Numbered from the stretch's first letter, positions 38,527-48,260 are shown. The stretch: 64,000 bases of DNA from an uncultured Alistipes sp. (GCA_949286165.1 CASDZK010000022.1:1-64000), one strand, 5' to 3'. Translations and numbers: made by a program. The notes: a model not told the origin generated them from the sequence alone.

Positions 38527-39504
38527 ATGGAAAAGATGATTGTGGCATTGCTGACGGGCGGCGATTCATCCGAAGCCGAAATATCGCTGGCAGGCACAAA
38601 ACATATCTATTCGGTACTGGATCGAACAAAATACCTCCCTTATATCGTCAATATCAATAAAAAAAGCTGGAACGTGATACTCGATAACAACGAAACGGTT
38701 CCTGTCGACAAAAACGATTTCAGTTTCTCAGTACACGGCAATAAAACGATTTTTCAATACGCCTTGATATTGATACACGGAACTCCGGGAGAAAACGGAA
38801 TTCTCCAATCGTATTTCGAGTTGCTGAATATCCCATATTCTACCTGCGACGTATGTTCAAGCGCGGTAACATTCAACAAATACTTGTGCAAACGCGGAGC
38901 GGCAGATAGCGGAGTAGCCCTGGCCAAAGACTTTTTGCTCAATAAAGGCGATTCCGTCGATACGGCCGCAATCATCGAAAAGTTATCGCTTCCCTTATTC
39001 GTCAAGCCCAACGCATCGGGCAGCAGTTTCGGTGTTTCAAAAGTAAAATGCGAACAGGAGTTGCTCCCCGCTATCGAAAAAGCTTTTGCGGAAAGCAGCC
39101 AAGTACTCATTGAAGAGTGCATTACGGGCACGGAAATCAGTTGCGGCATACTATATGCCGGCCATAAATATATCGTGTTCCCTGCAACGGAAATCGTTCC
39201 CGACTGCGAATATTTCGATTATGCAGCCAAATACGAAGGTCGGTCCCGGGAAATCACACCAGCCCGCATCACGGAAACGGACAGGGAACTTTTGGAAAAA
39301 AAGATGATCGCCATCTACAAAGTGTTGAATTGTCGAGGGCTGGTGCGCATCGACTTCATTTTGTCCGACCATGTACCCTACATGATAGAAATCAACACGA
39401 CGCCGGGAATGAGTGAACACAGCATCGTCCCGCAACAGGCTTCGGCACTGGGAATGTCGATGACGGAATTATACGATTTGATTATACAAGAAACAATAAA
39501 ATAA
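38527..39504 (+). CDS. ddl: D-alanine--D-alanine ligase
   Basis: A 325-residue ATP-grasp enzyme that makes D-Ala-D-Ala for peptidoglycan. Features are the N-terminal GGDSSEAEISL loop, HGTPGENG, the ATP-binding FVKPNASGSSFGV, the metal site LVRIDFIL and IEINTTPGMSEHS (substrate and metal Asn/Glu). The HGTPGENG loop differs slightly from the HGxxGEDG of E. coli Ddl, as in other Bacteroidota. It is followed 6 bp later by the NagB/PIG-L fusion, a link between amino-sugar and cell-wall metabolism. Confidence 0.94.
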   Translation: MEKMIVALLTGGDSSEAEISLAGTKHIYSVLDRTKYLPYIVNINKKSWNVILDNNETVPVDKNDFSFSVHGNKTIFQYALILIHGTPGENGILQSYFELLNIPYSTCDVCSSAVTFNKYLCKRGAADSGVALAKDFLLNKGDSVDTAAIIEKLSLPLFVKPNASGSSFGVSKVKCEQELLPAIEKAFAESSQVLIEECITGTEISCGILYAGHKYIVFPATEIVPDCEYFDYAAKYEGRSREITPARITETDRELLEKKMIAIYKVLNCRGLVRIDFILSDHVPYMIEINTTPGMSEHSIVPQQASALGMSMTELYDLIIQETIK

Positions 39505-39510
39505 GAAATT

Positions 39511-41445
39511 ATGAGCGCGAATTACAAACTGACAGAAGGCGGAGGTTTGAAACGGGGGGCGGAACCACTCGATATCATTACCCGCTATGAACAAATCCCT
39601 ACCATGGTATGTCCGACAGCCGACGACGGAGCATTATACGTGGCCGGACAAATAGCAAAAGCGATCAATGCGAAATCATTGCAGGGAGAGATGTTCGTTC
39701 TGGGGCTTTCCACCGGCAAATCTCCCATCGGCATTTACCATGAGCTGGTACGCATGCACCGGGAAGAAGGGCTCAGTTTTAAAAATGTTATCGTTTTCAG
39801 TTTGGACGAGTTCTATCCGATCTCGCCAAACGAAGAACAAAGCCGGAATTTCGCCATGCGCGACGGACTCATCAAACATATCGATATCCTGCCTGAAAAC
39901 ATTCATATCATGAGAGGCGACATGCCGATTGAAAAAGTAGCGGATTATTGCCGCCGTTACGAAGAAATGATACAAGAAGCAGGAGGGCTCGATATGTTGC
40001 TGTTGGGAGTGGGCGGCAACGGTCAGATCGCTTTCAACGAACCGGGAACCTATCATAATACCAAGATACGTTTAGTAGCCTTGGGAAACAACACCAGAAA
40101 AGCACAGGCGACGGATTTCTACGGGATCGAAAACGTCCCGTCCAAAGCGATTACTATGGGAATTTCCACCATATTGAACGCCAAAAGACTGATCGTTTTT
40201 GCATGGAGTGAGGAAAAAGCGGACGTGGTAGCCAGAATGGTAGAAGGAAAAGTCGACCCGAATATTCCGGTAAGCTACGTACAAGAACACAAAAACTGCG
40301 AATTAGTCATATCGGAAGACGTGGCTTACGGACTTACCCGCTTTAAAACGCCGTGGTTGGTAGGAACTTGCGAATGGACGCCTAAATTCATTCGGAAAGC
40401 CGTTTTATGGTTATGCCAACAGGTAGATAAACCCATATTGAAACTGACCTACCAAGATTACATCAATCACTCTTTGGGACAACTGATCGAACAATACGGC
40501 GACTTTTCATCAATCAATATCAAGGTATTCAACGATTTGCAGCATACGATTTCCGGTTGGCCGGGAGGAAAACCGAATGCGGACGATTCGACACGCCCCG
40601 AACGTTCCAAACCCTTCCCGAAGAAAGTCATCGTATTCAGTCCCCATCCCGACGATGATGTCATATCCATGGGGGGAACGCTGATCCGTTTGTGCGACCA
40701 GGGACACGACGTACATGTGGCTTATGAAACCTCCGGAAACATCGCCGTACACGACGACGTTGTGCTGCAAACCTTGGACACCGCCCGTCAATGCGGTTTA
40801 GGCGATGAATACGACCGGGTGTTGAAGATCATCAAAAACAAAAAGAAAGGCGAAGTGGAACCGTTGGAACTCCGACGGTTGAAAGGCGCCATCCGCCGGG
40901 GCGAAGCCCGTGCCGCCTGCCGTTTTATCGGATTGAACGAAAATACCAATGTCCATTTCCTGAACCTGCCGTTTTATGAAACGGGAGCCGTTAAGAAAAA
41001 CGGTATCGGAGAAGCCGACGTCGAAATCATTGTCAATCTGCTTCGAGAAATCAAGCCGCACCAGATTTATGCCGCGGGCGACCTGTCCGATCCCCACGGA
41101 ACGCATCGCGTCTGCATCGAAGCCGTATTAGCCGCATTGAAAATCGTCAAAAACGAAGAATGGATAAAAGATTGCCGGTTGTGGTTATATCGAGGAGCTT
41201 GGCAGGAATGGGAGCTGGACATGGTAGATATGGCCGTTCCGCTAAGTCCGGACGAGGTAATCAGAAAACGCCATGCGATTTATCGTCACTTGTCTCAAAA
41301 AGATATCGTCCCGTTTCCGGGCGACGACAAACGGGAATTTTGGCAACGTGCGGAAGACCGGACGCAAGCTACCGCTAAACTTTACGACAAATTGGGCATG
41401 GCCGAATACGAAGCGATCGAAGTTTTCGTTCGTTACGACATTTAA
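39511..41445 (+). CDS. nagB: NagB-like / PIG-L deacetylase fusion protein
   Basis: 644 residues in two domains. Residues about 20-290 resemble glucosamine-6-phosphate deaminase: LGLSTGKSP and SLDEFYPI (Asp99, E. coli Asp72). In the catalytic motif GVGGNGQIAFNEPG, the positions of E. coli Asp141 and His143 are Asn170 and Gln172; Glu177 (E. coli Glu148) is kept. Residues about 370-640 are a zinc-dependent PIG-L/LmbE de-N-acetylase with SPHPDDDVISMGG and DPHGTHR. The fusion is common in Bacteroidota. Deaminase activity is doubtful given the two changes, while the deacetylase site looks intact. It starts 6 bp after ddl. Confidence 0.85.
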   Translation: MSANYKLTEGGGLKRGAEPLDIITRYEQIPTMVCPTADDGALYVAGQIAKAINAKSLQGEMFVLGLSTGKSPIGIYHELVRMHREEGLSFKNVIVFSLDEFYPISPNEEQSRNFAMRDGLIKHIDILPENIHIMRGDMPIEKVADYCRRYEEMIQEAGGLDMLLLGVGGNGQIAFNEPGTYHNTKIRLVALGNNTRKAQATDFYGIENVPSKAITMGISTILNAKRLIVFAWSEEKADVVARMVEGKVDPNIPVSYVQEHKNCELVISEDVAYGLTRFKTPWLVGTCEWTPKFIRKAVLWLCQQVDKPILKLTYQDYINHSLGQLIEQYGDFSSINIKVFNDLQHTISGWPGGKPNADDSTRPERSKPFPKKVIVFSPHPDDDVISMGGTLIRLCDQGHDVHVAYETSGNIAVHDDVVLQTLDTARQCGLGDEYDRVLKIIKNKKKGEVEPLELRRLKGAIRRGEARAACRFIGLNENTNVHFLNLPFYETGAVKKNGIGEADVEIIVNLLREIKPHQIYAAGDLSDPHGTHRVCIEAVLAALKIVKNEEWIKDCRLWLYRGAWQEWELDMVDMAVPLSPDEVIRKRHAIYRHLSQKDIVPFPGDDKREFWQRAEDRTQATAKLYDKLGMAEYEAIEVFVRYDI

Positions 41446-41467
41446 CAACACATTTCTCAGAAAACAA

Positions 41468-41509
41468 AAAGTCTGTGCAGAAGTTTTAGAGACGCTCTGC
41501 ACAGACTTT
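41468..41509 (+). terminator. Terminator of ddl-nagB
   Basis: A perfect 14-bp stem (AAAGTCTGTGCAGA/TCTGCACAGACTTT) with a 14-nt loop, then TTTAC. It begins 22 bp after the stop of the fusion gene. Confidence 0.85.
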
Positions 41510-41540
41510 TACAAATCCAATCACATTTATTGAAACCACT

Positions 41541-41942
41541 ATGGCTACTATTTTTACTCGAATCGTACAAGGAGAAATTCCTTGTTACAAAATAGCGGAA
41601 AGCGACCGTTTTTTCGCTTTTCTGGATATCAATCCTTTGACAAAAGGACATACGCTCGTCATTCCGAAAACAGAAACCGACTATTTGTTCGACTTGTCCG
41701 AAGAAGAATACGCCCAGCTCATGCTGTTCGCTAAGCGAGTAGCGCATGCCATTGAAAAAACGGTTGCCTGCAAACGGATAGGAATGGCCGTTATCGGCTT
41801 GGAAGTACCTCATGCCCATATCCATTTAATCCCCATCAATCGGGAAAGCGACATGTTGTTTTCCAATCCCAAACTCAAATTATCCACCGAAGAAATGCAA
41901 CAAATCGCCCGAAACATTTCCGAAACGTTTAAAGCATTATAA
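41541..41942 (+). CDS. HIT family hydrolase
   Basis: A 133-residue histidine-triad protein of the HINT type. It shows FLDINPLTKGHTLVIPK near residue 30 and the catalytic triad HAHIHLIPI near residue 92. HINT proteins hydrolyse nucleoside phosphoramidates and AMP conjugates such as AMP-lysine. The physiological substrate is unknown here. It is cytoplasmic. It follows the ddl-nagB terminator and precedes the DUF3575 gene by 5 bp, so these two are probably co-transcribed. Confidence 0.93.
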   Translation: MATIFTRIVQGEIPCYKIAESDRFFAFLDINPLTKGHTLVIPKTETDYLFDLSEEEYAQLMLFAKRVAHAIEKTVACKRIGMAVIGLEVPHAHIHLIPINRESDMLFSNPKLKLSTEEMQQIARNISETFKAL

Positions 41943-41947
41943 CCCGA

Positions 41948-43240
41948 ATGAAACCTGCCTCAAGCATTTTTACCGTTTTTTTCTCCTTGCTGCTATCCGG
42001 CCTCTCCGCTTTGTCTCATGCCCAGAGCGGCGGCAAAGGCAAAGAAATCGTATTGCAAGATATTGTCTATCGCGATTCCACCTTTGAAAACATATGGTAT
42101 AAAGAAGGAACGTCCCGTATTGAATTCATCATCGGCAAATACGACATATTGCCCGATTATAAAAACAACGCCCAAGAATTGGCCCGAATCGAGAAAGTAG
42201 TGGACGAGATACGGAACACTCCGAACACCAAAATAACCAATATCCGCATTATCGGTTACGGTTCTCCCGACGGAAGTTACGAATTCAATAAACGTCTCGC
42301 CGCCAATCGAGCCCAAGCGTTCGCCAATGAAATCAAACGCCGATTGGCCGGCATTTCTTATCCTATCGATTACAAAATATCTTCCGTTCCGGAAGATTGG
42401 GAAGGACTGAAAAACCTGATTATGACCACGGAACCCCAAGCCGAAGAAGCCCAATATCTTCCGAAGGAAAAAATCATAGCAGCCATAGACGGCGCAGCAA
42501 CGCCTGAAGAAATCAAAAAACGGGTTATGGAAATCGATCACGGCGATCCGTATCGTTATATGTTGAAACATCTTTTTCCCCAACTTCGACGAGCTTACTA
42601 CCGCATCGATTACGAAACAGTAAAAAAATACCAAGTTCAACTTGCCGACACCCTGACGCGAATAGTCCGGGAAAAACCGGACAGCGTGGCCTACGGGACC
42701 TATTACATGCCGAACGATTTCCGCGGAACGATAGGCATAAAAACCAATCTATTGTACTGGGCCGCACTGACTCCGAACATCGGCATGGATTTTTACATCG
42801 GACGAAGATTTTCCATCGGATTGGAAGGAACTTACAGCGATTGGACCTTGTTCAAAAATAATATCAAACGCATAAAAAAATGGAGTAACTGGTCTACCGG
42901 AGGCGAATTGCGATACTGGCTTCGTTCCAATACCAACAGTCACTTTATAGGTTTGCATGGAAACTATATCGATTACAACTTTTTCCTCAATAAAACCGGA
43001 CACAACGGGAAAGCTTACGGTGGCGGGTTCCTATATGGCTATTCCCTTTCTGTAAACAAAAGGCTCGGATTTGAATTCGAAATAGGAATCGGATGTTATA
43101 AAGCCAAAGGGAATAAATACATTTATCGAGAACAAAACAGTCTGTCCGGAAAAACTTTGAACGTCCAGCCAACGGACAATTACAAAAAATATTATTTCGG
43201 TCCTACCAAAATAAACATTTCTCTGATACACAGATTCTGA
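41948..43240 (+). CDS. DUF3575 outer-membrane protein with OmpA-like domain
   Basis: 430 residues with a Sec signal peptide (SLLLSGLSALSHAQ). Residues about 50-155 form an OmpA/Pal-like domain (RIEFIIGKYDILPDYKNNA, IRIIGYGSPDGSYEFNKRLAANRA). Residues about 245-430 are a DUF3575 beta-barrel ending in an aromatic C-terminal residue (SLIHRF), as expected for BAM-assembled proteins. DUF3575 genes often sit in Bacteroidota fimbrial clusters, but no fimbrial genes are nearby. It lies 5 bp behind the HIT gene. Confidence 0.85.
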   Translation: MKPASSIFTVFFSLLLSGLSALSHAQSGGKGKEIVLQDIVYRDSTFENIWYKEGTSRIEFIIGKYDILPDYKNNAQELARIEKVVDEIRNTPNTKITNIRIIGYGSPDGSYEFNKRLAANRAQAFANEIKRRLAGISYPIDYKISSVPEDWEGLKNLIMTTEPQAEEAQYLPKEKIIAAIDGAATPEEIKKRVMEIDHGDPYRYMLKHLFPQLRRAYYRIDYETVKKYQVQLADTLTRIVREKPDSVAYGTYYMPNDFRGTIGIKTNLLYWAALTPNIGMDFYIGRRFSIGLEGTYSDWTLFKNNIKRIKKWSNWSTGGELRYWLRSNTNSHFIGLHGNYIDYNFFLNKTGHNGKAYGGGFLYGYSLSVNKRLGFEFEIGIGCYKAKGNKYIYREQNSLSGKTLNVQPTDNYKKYYFGPTKINISLIHRF

Positions 43241-43262
43241 ATATTGTTTCATCCCCCCAATA

Positions 43263-43300
43263 AACAGGGAAAATTCGACATGAAATTTTCCCTGTTATTT
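43263..43300 (+). terminator. Terminator of HIT-DUF3575
   Basis: A perfect 13-bp stem (AACAGGGAAAATT/AATTTTCCCTGTT) with an 8-nt loop and the T-run ATTTTTT. Confidence 0.85.
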
Positions 43301-43464
43301 TTTATCCTTGCGAATTATTGTCCGCCTTCTGTCAAATCCTTATGTTTCCGTCGCTGGAAGATAGGAGAACAACGTAAAACCCGGCATCTTTATTCATAAA
43401 AAATTTAAATAATAACAGTAATTTTATAGGAATATAAATAGAATACACATCAAATATATAAATA

Positions 43465-43496
43465 TTTGGCAATTCAAATTTTATTGATTACTTTTG
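43465..43496 (+). promoter_or_regulatory. Promoter of the oxidoreductase/DUF1080 operon
   Basis: TTTG (43465-43468), a 20-bp spacer and TACTTTTG (43489-43496), about 44 bp before ATG 43540. It is embedded in an AT-rich upstream region. Confidence 0.65.
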
Positions 43497-43539
43497 AAAA
43501 ATATACGTTTTCACAAAACTATTAACACGAACAAAAGTT

Positions 43540-44796
43540 ATGGGCATTACAAGAAAAGACTTCCTGCATGCAGCGGGAAGCATGGCACTACTTACCATCG
43601 TGCCCCGTCATGTTCTCGGAAAAGGACACATAGCGCCGAGCGATCAACTGACCAAAGGAATCATCGGTGTAGGAAGCATGGGCCGGGGACACGTCAATTT
43701 AGGCGGAACCCGGTTAGTCGCCATCTGCGATGTCAGGCAAGACAGCATGGAATTAGGGCGGAAATTAAGCAAGGACAAAATGGCGGAATACGCCGATTAT
43801 CGGAAATTAATCGAAGACCCGAACGTCGATATCGTCCATATCGCGACACCGCCTCATTGGCACGGTATCATGGCAGCCGAAGCAGCCCGGGCAGGAAAAG
43901 ATATCTGGTGCGAAAAACCGATGACCCGAACCATCGGAGAAGGGAAAAGAGTCATGGAAGCTGTCAAACGCCACGGAAATATTTTCCGGCTCAACACATG
44001 GTTCCGGTTCAGCGATACTTTCTACGGTATGGGCACTACGGTCAAACCCATAAAAAAACTGGTAGACAGCGGGTTGTTAGGATGGCCCCTGACCGTGACG
44101 GTCAGTGCGCACACCGGTTTCAACTGGAAATTCTTCTGGGTAGGTAAGGAAACCCTCGAAACCCAACCCGTACCGGCCGGACTCGATTACGACATGTGGC
44201 TGGGGCCTGCTCCTTACAAACCTTTCAACAGGCACAGAGTGTACGATGGCAATTTCCGCGGATACTGGGACTACGACGGCGGAGGTTTGGGCGATATGGG
44301 ACAACATTATCTCGATCCCGTACAATATTTCCTCGGAAAAGACGGGACTTCCCCGATTAAAGTAGAAGTGGACGCTCCCGCTCAACATTACGATGCGGTA
44401 GGCACGTGGAGACAAATCGTATTTACGTACGAAGACGGGTGTAAAATCATTCTCAACGGCGAAAACTACGGAGATACGAACGCTCCCTACATCGCCGGTC
44501 CCAAAGGGAATCTTTATGCCGGATTCCGTTGCGATATTCCCGACATAGAAAACAAACTGATGGAATATCCCGATCCGGAACCTCAGAACGACGATTTCAT
44601 CGACTGCGTAAAAAACCGGAAAAAGTTCGCTCTCAACGAAATCAACGGCTTCCGGTCCTGTACGTTAGTCAATATGGCCTTGGCCGCCTTACGGCTTAAC
44701 CGTACGCTGAATTTCGATCCGGAAACCCTGTTATTCACGGATGCTGCAGCCAACCGGTTAATCGACCAACCTATGAGAGCCCCATGGTCCATTTAA
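43540..44796 (+). CDS. Exported Gfo/Idh/MocA family oxidoreductase
   Basis: 418 residues. The N-terminus ITRKDFLHAAGSMALLTIV is a Tat-like signal with an RK pair, implying export with bound nicotinamide cofactor. The Rossmann motif is GIIGVGSMGRGH, then IATPPHWHG and the hallmark CEKPM (catalytic Lys). The C-terminal sheet domain has GDMGQHYLDPVQYFLG with a conserved His. The family oxidises or reduces sugar hydroxyls, for example making 3-keto-glycosides. It lies 33 bp upstream of the HEAT/DUF1080 protein, whose relatives act on 3-keto-sugars, so the two probably form an oxidise-then-cleave pair. Confidence 0.9.
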   Translation: MGITRKDFLHAAGSMALLTIVPRHVLGKGHIAPSDQLTKGIIGVGSMGRGHVNLGGTRLVAICDVRQDSMELGRKLSKDKMAEYADYRKLIEDPNVDIVHIATPPHWHGIMAAEAARAGKDIWCEKPMTRTIGEGKRVMEAVKRHGNIFRLNTWFRFSDTFYGMGTTVKPIKKLVDSGLLGWPLTVTVSAHTGFNWKFFWVGKETLETQPVPAGLDYDMWLGPAPYKPFNRHRVYDGNFRGYWDYDGGGLGDMGQHYLDPVQYFLGKDGTSPIKVEVDAPAQHYDAVGTWRQIVFTYEDGCKIILNGENYGDTNAPYIAGPKGNLYAGFRCDIPDIENKLMEYPDPEPQNDDFIDCVKNRKKFALNEINGFRSCTLVNMALAALRLNRTLNFDPETLLFTDAAANRLIDQPMRAPWSI

Positions 44797-44829
44797 TTCC
44801 CCCATCCAAACTTTAAATCGACAAAACGA

Positions 44830-47800
44830 ATGAAAAAATATTTTTATACTTTGGTTTTGGCCGCAATATTGCCGCTTGCAACTTTGGCACAGTCCCCGGC
44901 CAACCGAATTCCCAAAACAGTTGTTGCGGACGTTTTGGCGCAAATGCCGGCCAAAAATGTCGAAATATACAATAATATGATGCGGGATCTCGTCGCATCA
45001 GGTCGAGAAGGCATAACCATTTTGACCGATATGATGCAGTCTCCTTCGTCGGCAGACAACCAAGCCATAGAATACGCCATCGGTGGATTGTCCAACTACG
45101 TAACCGCTACCGGACAGGAAACCGCACGCAAAACCGTTACGGAAGCTTACATCAAAGCATTGAATGCGGCTACCGACCGGGACATAAAAGCCTTTTTCCT
45201 ATCGCAACTCATCATTACAGGCGAAAACGATGCCATTGAAACGGCCAAGCAGTATGCCGTAGACCCGGATTTATACAATGAGGCCCTTCGCGTATTGGTT
45301 GCCGTCAATACACCAGAGTCCCAACAGGCAGTACGTGAACTGGCGGAAAAGATTCCCTCCAAAGCCGCTGCGGCCAAAGCCATCGGAGACCTGAAAATTA
45401 CCGAATGCGAACCTCTGCTGCTTTCATGGCTCGATGCAACTGCCGATAACGCAGAGAAAAAAGCGATTTTATACGCTTTGGGTGTTACCGGTAGTGAGGC
45501 GGCCCTAAAACCGTTGAATAATGCGGCCGCCCAAGTAGGTTATCAGTACGAAGAAACAGAAGCGACAGATGCTTACGTAACGCTCGTATGTCGCCTGAAC
45601 GACACGAAAGCTGCCGCTAAATTACTGAAAAACAAATTGCCGCACGTCAGAACCGCAGCTTTGAATATTCTGGTCAAATCGAATCCGGGGAAAGCCGTTT
45701 CGTACATTATTTCGGCATTATCTGACGAATCGCGCCCTTACAGAAATGCGGCATTGAACGCAGCTTCATGTTCCCCGAATGTCAAAGAAGCCGTAAAAGA
45801 AACCGTAATCGTCAAATTATCCAAATATCCGGAAACAACGCAAACGGATATTATTCATTGGTTGGGACTGAACCGATACGCAGACGCGGAAAAAATAATT
45901 ATTCCTTACGTATCTTCCAGTAATTCGGAATTGTCCGAAGCAGCCATGTACGCTTTAGTCCGCATAGGCAATCAAGAAGGGTTACAAGCCGTTGCCAACA
46001 GTTTGAATACGACAAATTCAGAACAGATCGCAGCAGCGAAAAAAGCCTTGTCATGGAGTCCGTTATCCTCCAATGCCTTGCTGTTGAACATGTACAGCAA
46101 GGAACTTCCGGAAGAAACGCAATGTGCCATCATTGAGTTAATCAGTACCCGTACGGAGAACGACACCTGGAAAGACAAGGTCATGGCGTTATGCCAATCC
46201 GTTCTCTCCGGGAACACCCCCGCAAGCGTGCAAGAAGCGGCCTATAAAGCACTCGTTCCTATCGCCACAAAATCCCAAGCCAAAACACTGGCCGATATCC
46301 TGACAAAAACTCCCGAATCACATCTGGAATACGTACAACAAGCCTTAGGAAAAGCAACGGCACAAATGGGACAAGCAGGTTTCAGCTTCATTGACGAATT
46401 GATCCGGCAAGCTCCCAATGACAAAAAACATTTGTACTATGCTGTATTACCTTATACCGGTTCGAAAGAAGCGTTACAACTTATTGCCGCAGCAATGGAA
46501 TCTTCCAATGCGACTGTAAAACATGCCGCAGTGAAAACCTTGACGACATGGACCACTCCAGATGCCGTTGAATTACTATTCCAAGCCGTAAAAGATCCTG
46601 CCGTAAAAGATTTACATCAAGCGGCCGTAGAGCGCTACACCCAACTGGTAACTGCCAGCAGAGTTCCTTCCGCCCAACGACTGCTTCAACTGCGCAAAAT
46701 GCTCGATATCGCACAAACCGATACGCAACGGAACACTCTGTTGCAAGCCATAGGCAACTGCCCAGAATTCAACTCCGTTATCGTAGCGGGCGATTACCTC
46801 GACAATGAAGCAACCCGGCATACGGCAGGAACGGCAATTATGAATGTCGCCCTGAAAAACAAATCGATCAACGGGCCCCAAATCAAAGCCATCCTCCAAA
46901 AAGTCATGGATACGCGTGGCGGCAGCGATGCCACATACGACAAGGAAGCCATCAAAAAACATCTGAACGAGTTGGCATCCGAAGAAGGATTTGTTTCCAT
47001 TTTCAACGGAAAAGATCTGAGCGGGTGGAAAGGATTAGTAGCCAATCCTATCGCACGGGCTAAAATGAGTCCTGAAGCATTAGCGCAAGCTCAAGAAAAA
47101 GCGGACGAAATCATGCGCAAAGGTTGGAAAGTCGAAAACGGGAACCTCATATTTACCGGTCAAGGCGATAATCTATGCACCGAAAAGAAATACGGCGATT
47201 TCGAAATGTACGTAGATTGGATGATTACCGACAAAGGAGACGCAGGGATTTATCTCCGCGGTACTCCGCAAGTACAAATATGGGATACTTCCCGGGTAGA
47301 GGTAGGTGCACAAGTCGGCTCCGGAGGTTTATACAACAATACTAAACATCGGAGTACTCCGACTTCGCTAGCCGATAACAAAATCGGAGACTGGAATACA
47401 TTTTACATCAAAATGGTAGGCGAACGAGTAACCGTATTGTTGAACGGCGTAAAAGTGGTGGACAATGTCATCATGGAAAACTACTGGAACCGGAATATCC
47501 CCATCTTCCTCGAAGAACAGTTGGAATTACAAGCCCACGGAACATTGGTAGCCTATCGGAACATTTATGTCAAGGAACTTGAACCGGTAAAAGTATTCGA
47601 ACTAAGTCCTCAAGAAAAAGCCGAAGGATACAAGGTGCTGTTCGACGGAGTTTCCATGCATGAATGGGTCGGCAACACAACCGACTATGTCGCTGAAAAC
47701 GGGACGATATCCCTCTATCCGCAAAACGGCGGCGGCGGAAACCTTTATACCAAAGACGAATATAAGGATTTTATTTTCCGTTTCGAATTCCAATTGACAC

Positions 47801-48198
47801 CAGCCGCTAATAACGGATTAGGCATACGTGCGCCGCTCGAAGGAGATGCGGCTTATGTAGGCATGGAATTGCAGATTCTCGACAATGAACATCCTGTTTA
47901 CAAAGATTTGGAAATATACCAATACCACGGTTCCGTATATGGCGTAATCCCTGCCAAAAGAGGATTTTTAAAACCCGTCGGAGAATGGAATTACGAAGAA
48001 GTGACCGTAAAAGGCAACCGGATAAAAGTAGTACTCAACGGAGAAACCATTTTGGATGGCGACATTGCCGAAGCCAGCAAGAATGGAACGATAGATCATA
48101 AAGACCATCCGGGATTGAAAAACAAAACCGGACATATCGGATTTCTCGGGCATGGTTCGCCTGTCAAATTCAGAAATATCCGGATAAAAGAACTTTAA
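44830..48198 (+). CDS. Exported HEAT-like repeat protein with two DUF1080 (3-keto-glycoside lyase/hydrolase) domains
   Basis: 1122 residues with a Sec signal peptide (LVLAAILPLATLAQ). Residues about 25-700 are an alpha-helical solenoid of HEAT-like repeats rich in Ala and Leu. Two DUF1080 jelly-roll domains follow. The first, about 718-915, has FVSIFNGKDLSGWKG, GDFEMYVDWMITDKGDAGIYLRG-type strands and LEEQLELQAHG. The second, about 930-1122, has VLFDGVSMHEWVG, ELQILDNEHPVY and GHIGFLGHGSPVKFRNI. DUF1080 proteins include 3-keto-disaccharide hydrolases and 3-keto-glucoside lyases. The solenoid may bind a partner or substrate. It is co-transcribed with the oxidoreductase 33 bp upstream. The combination in one chain is unusual. 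Confidence 0.88.
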   Translation: MKKYFYTLVLAAILPLATLAQSPANRIPKTVVADVLAQMPAKNVEIYNNMMRDLVASGREGITILTDMMQSPSSADNQAIEYAIGGLSNYVTATGQETARKTVTEAYIKALNAATDRDIKAFFLSQLIITGENDAIETAKQYAVDPDLYNEALRVLVAVNTPESQQAVRELAEKIPSKAAAAKAIGDLKITECEPLLLSWLDATADNAEKKAILYALGVTGSEAALKPLNNAAAQVGYQYEETEATDAYVTLVCRLNDTKAAAKLLKNKLPHVRTAALNILVKSNPGKAVSYIISALSDESRPYRNAALNAASCSPNVKEAVKETVIVKLSKYPETTQTDIIHWLGLNRYADAEKIIIPYVSSSNSELSEAAMYALVRIGNQEGLQAVANSLNTTNSEQIAAAKKALSWSPLSSNALLLNMYSKELPEETQCAIIELISTRTENDTWKDKVMALCQSVLSGNTPASVQEAAYKALVPIATKSQAKTLADILTKTPESHLEYVQQALGKATAQMGQAGFSFIDELIRQAPNDKKHLYYAVLPYTGSKEALQLIAAAMESSNATVKHAAVKTLTTWTTPDAVELLFQAVKDPAVKDLHQAAVERYTQLVTASRVPSAQRLLQLRKMLDIAQTDTQRNTLLQAIGNCPEFNSVIVAGDYLDNEATRHTAGTAIMNVALKNKSINGPQIKAILQKVMDTRGGSDATYDKEAIKKHLNELASEEGFVSIFNGKDLSGWKGLVANPIARAKMSPEALAQAQEKADEIMRKGWKVENGNLIFTGQGDNLCTEKKYGDFEMYVDWMITDKGDAGIYLRGTPQVQIWDTSRVEVGAQVGSGGLYNNTKHRSTPTSLADNKIGDWNTFYIKMVGERVTVLLNGVKVVDNVIMENYWNRNIPIFLEEQLELQAHGTLVAYRNIYVKELEPVKVFELSPQEKAEGYKVLFDGVSMHEWVGNTTDYVAENGTISLYPQNGGGGNLYTKDEYKDFIFRFEFQLTPAANNGLGIRAPLEGDAAYVGMELQILDNEHPVYKDLEIYQYHGSVYGVIPAKRGFLKPVGEWNYEEVTVKGNRIKVVLNGETILDGDIAEASKNGTIDHKDHPGLKNKTGHIGFLGHGSPVKFRNIRIKEL

Positions 48199-48225
48199 AA
48201 ATTTCTGTAAACAAAAACAAAATAA

Positions 48226-48260
48226 GGCTGTCTCAAAATAAAATTTGAGACGGCCTTTTT
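48226..48260 (+). terminator. Terminator formed by the IS end behind the DUF1080 gene
   Basis: GGCTGTCTCAAAAT pairs with ATTTGAGACGGCC around a short A-rich loop and is followed by TTTTTT. It lies 27 bp after the stop codon and coincides with the left inverted repeat of an IS remnant. Confidence 0.75.
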
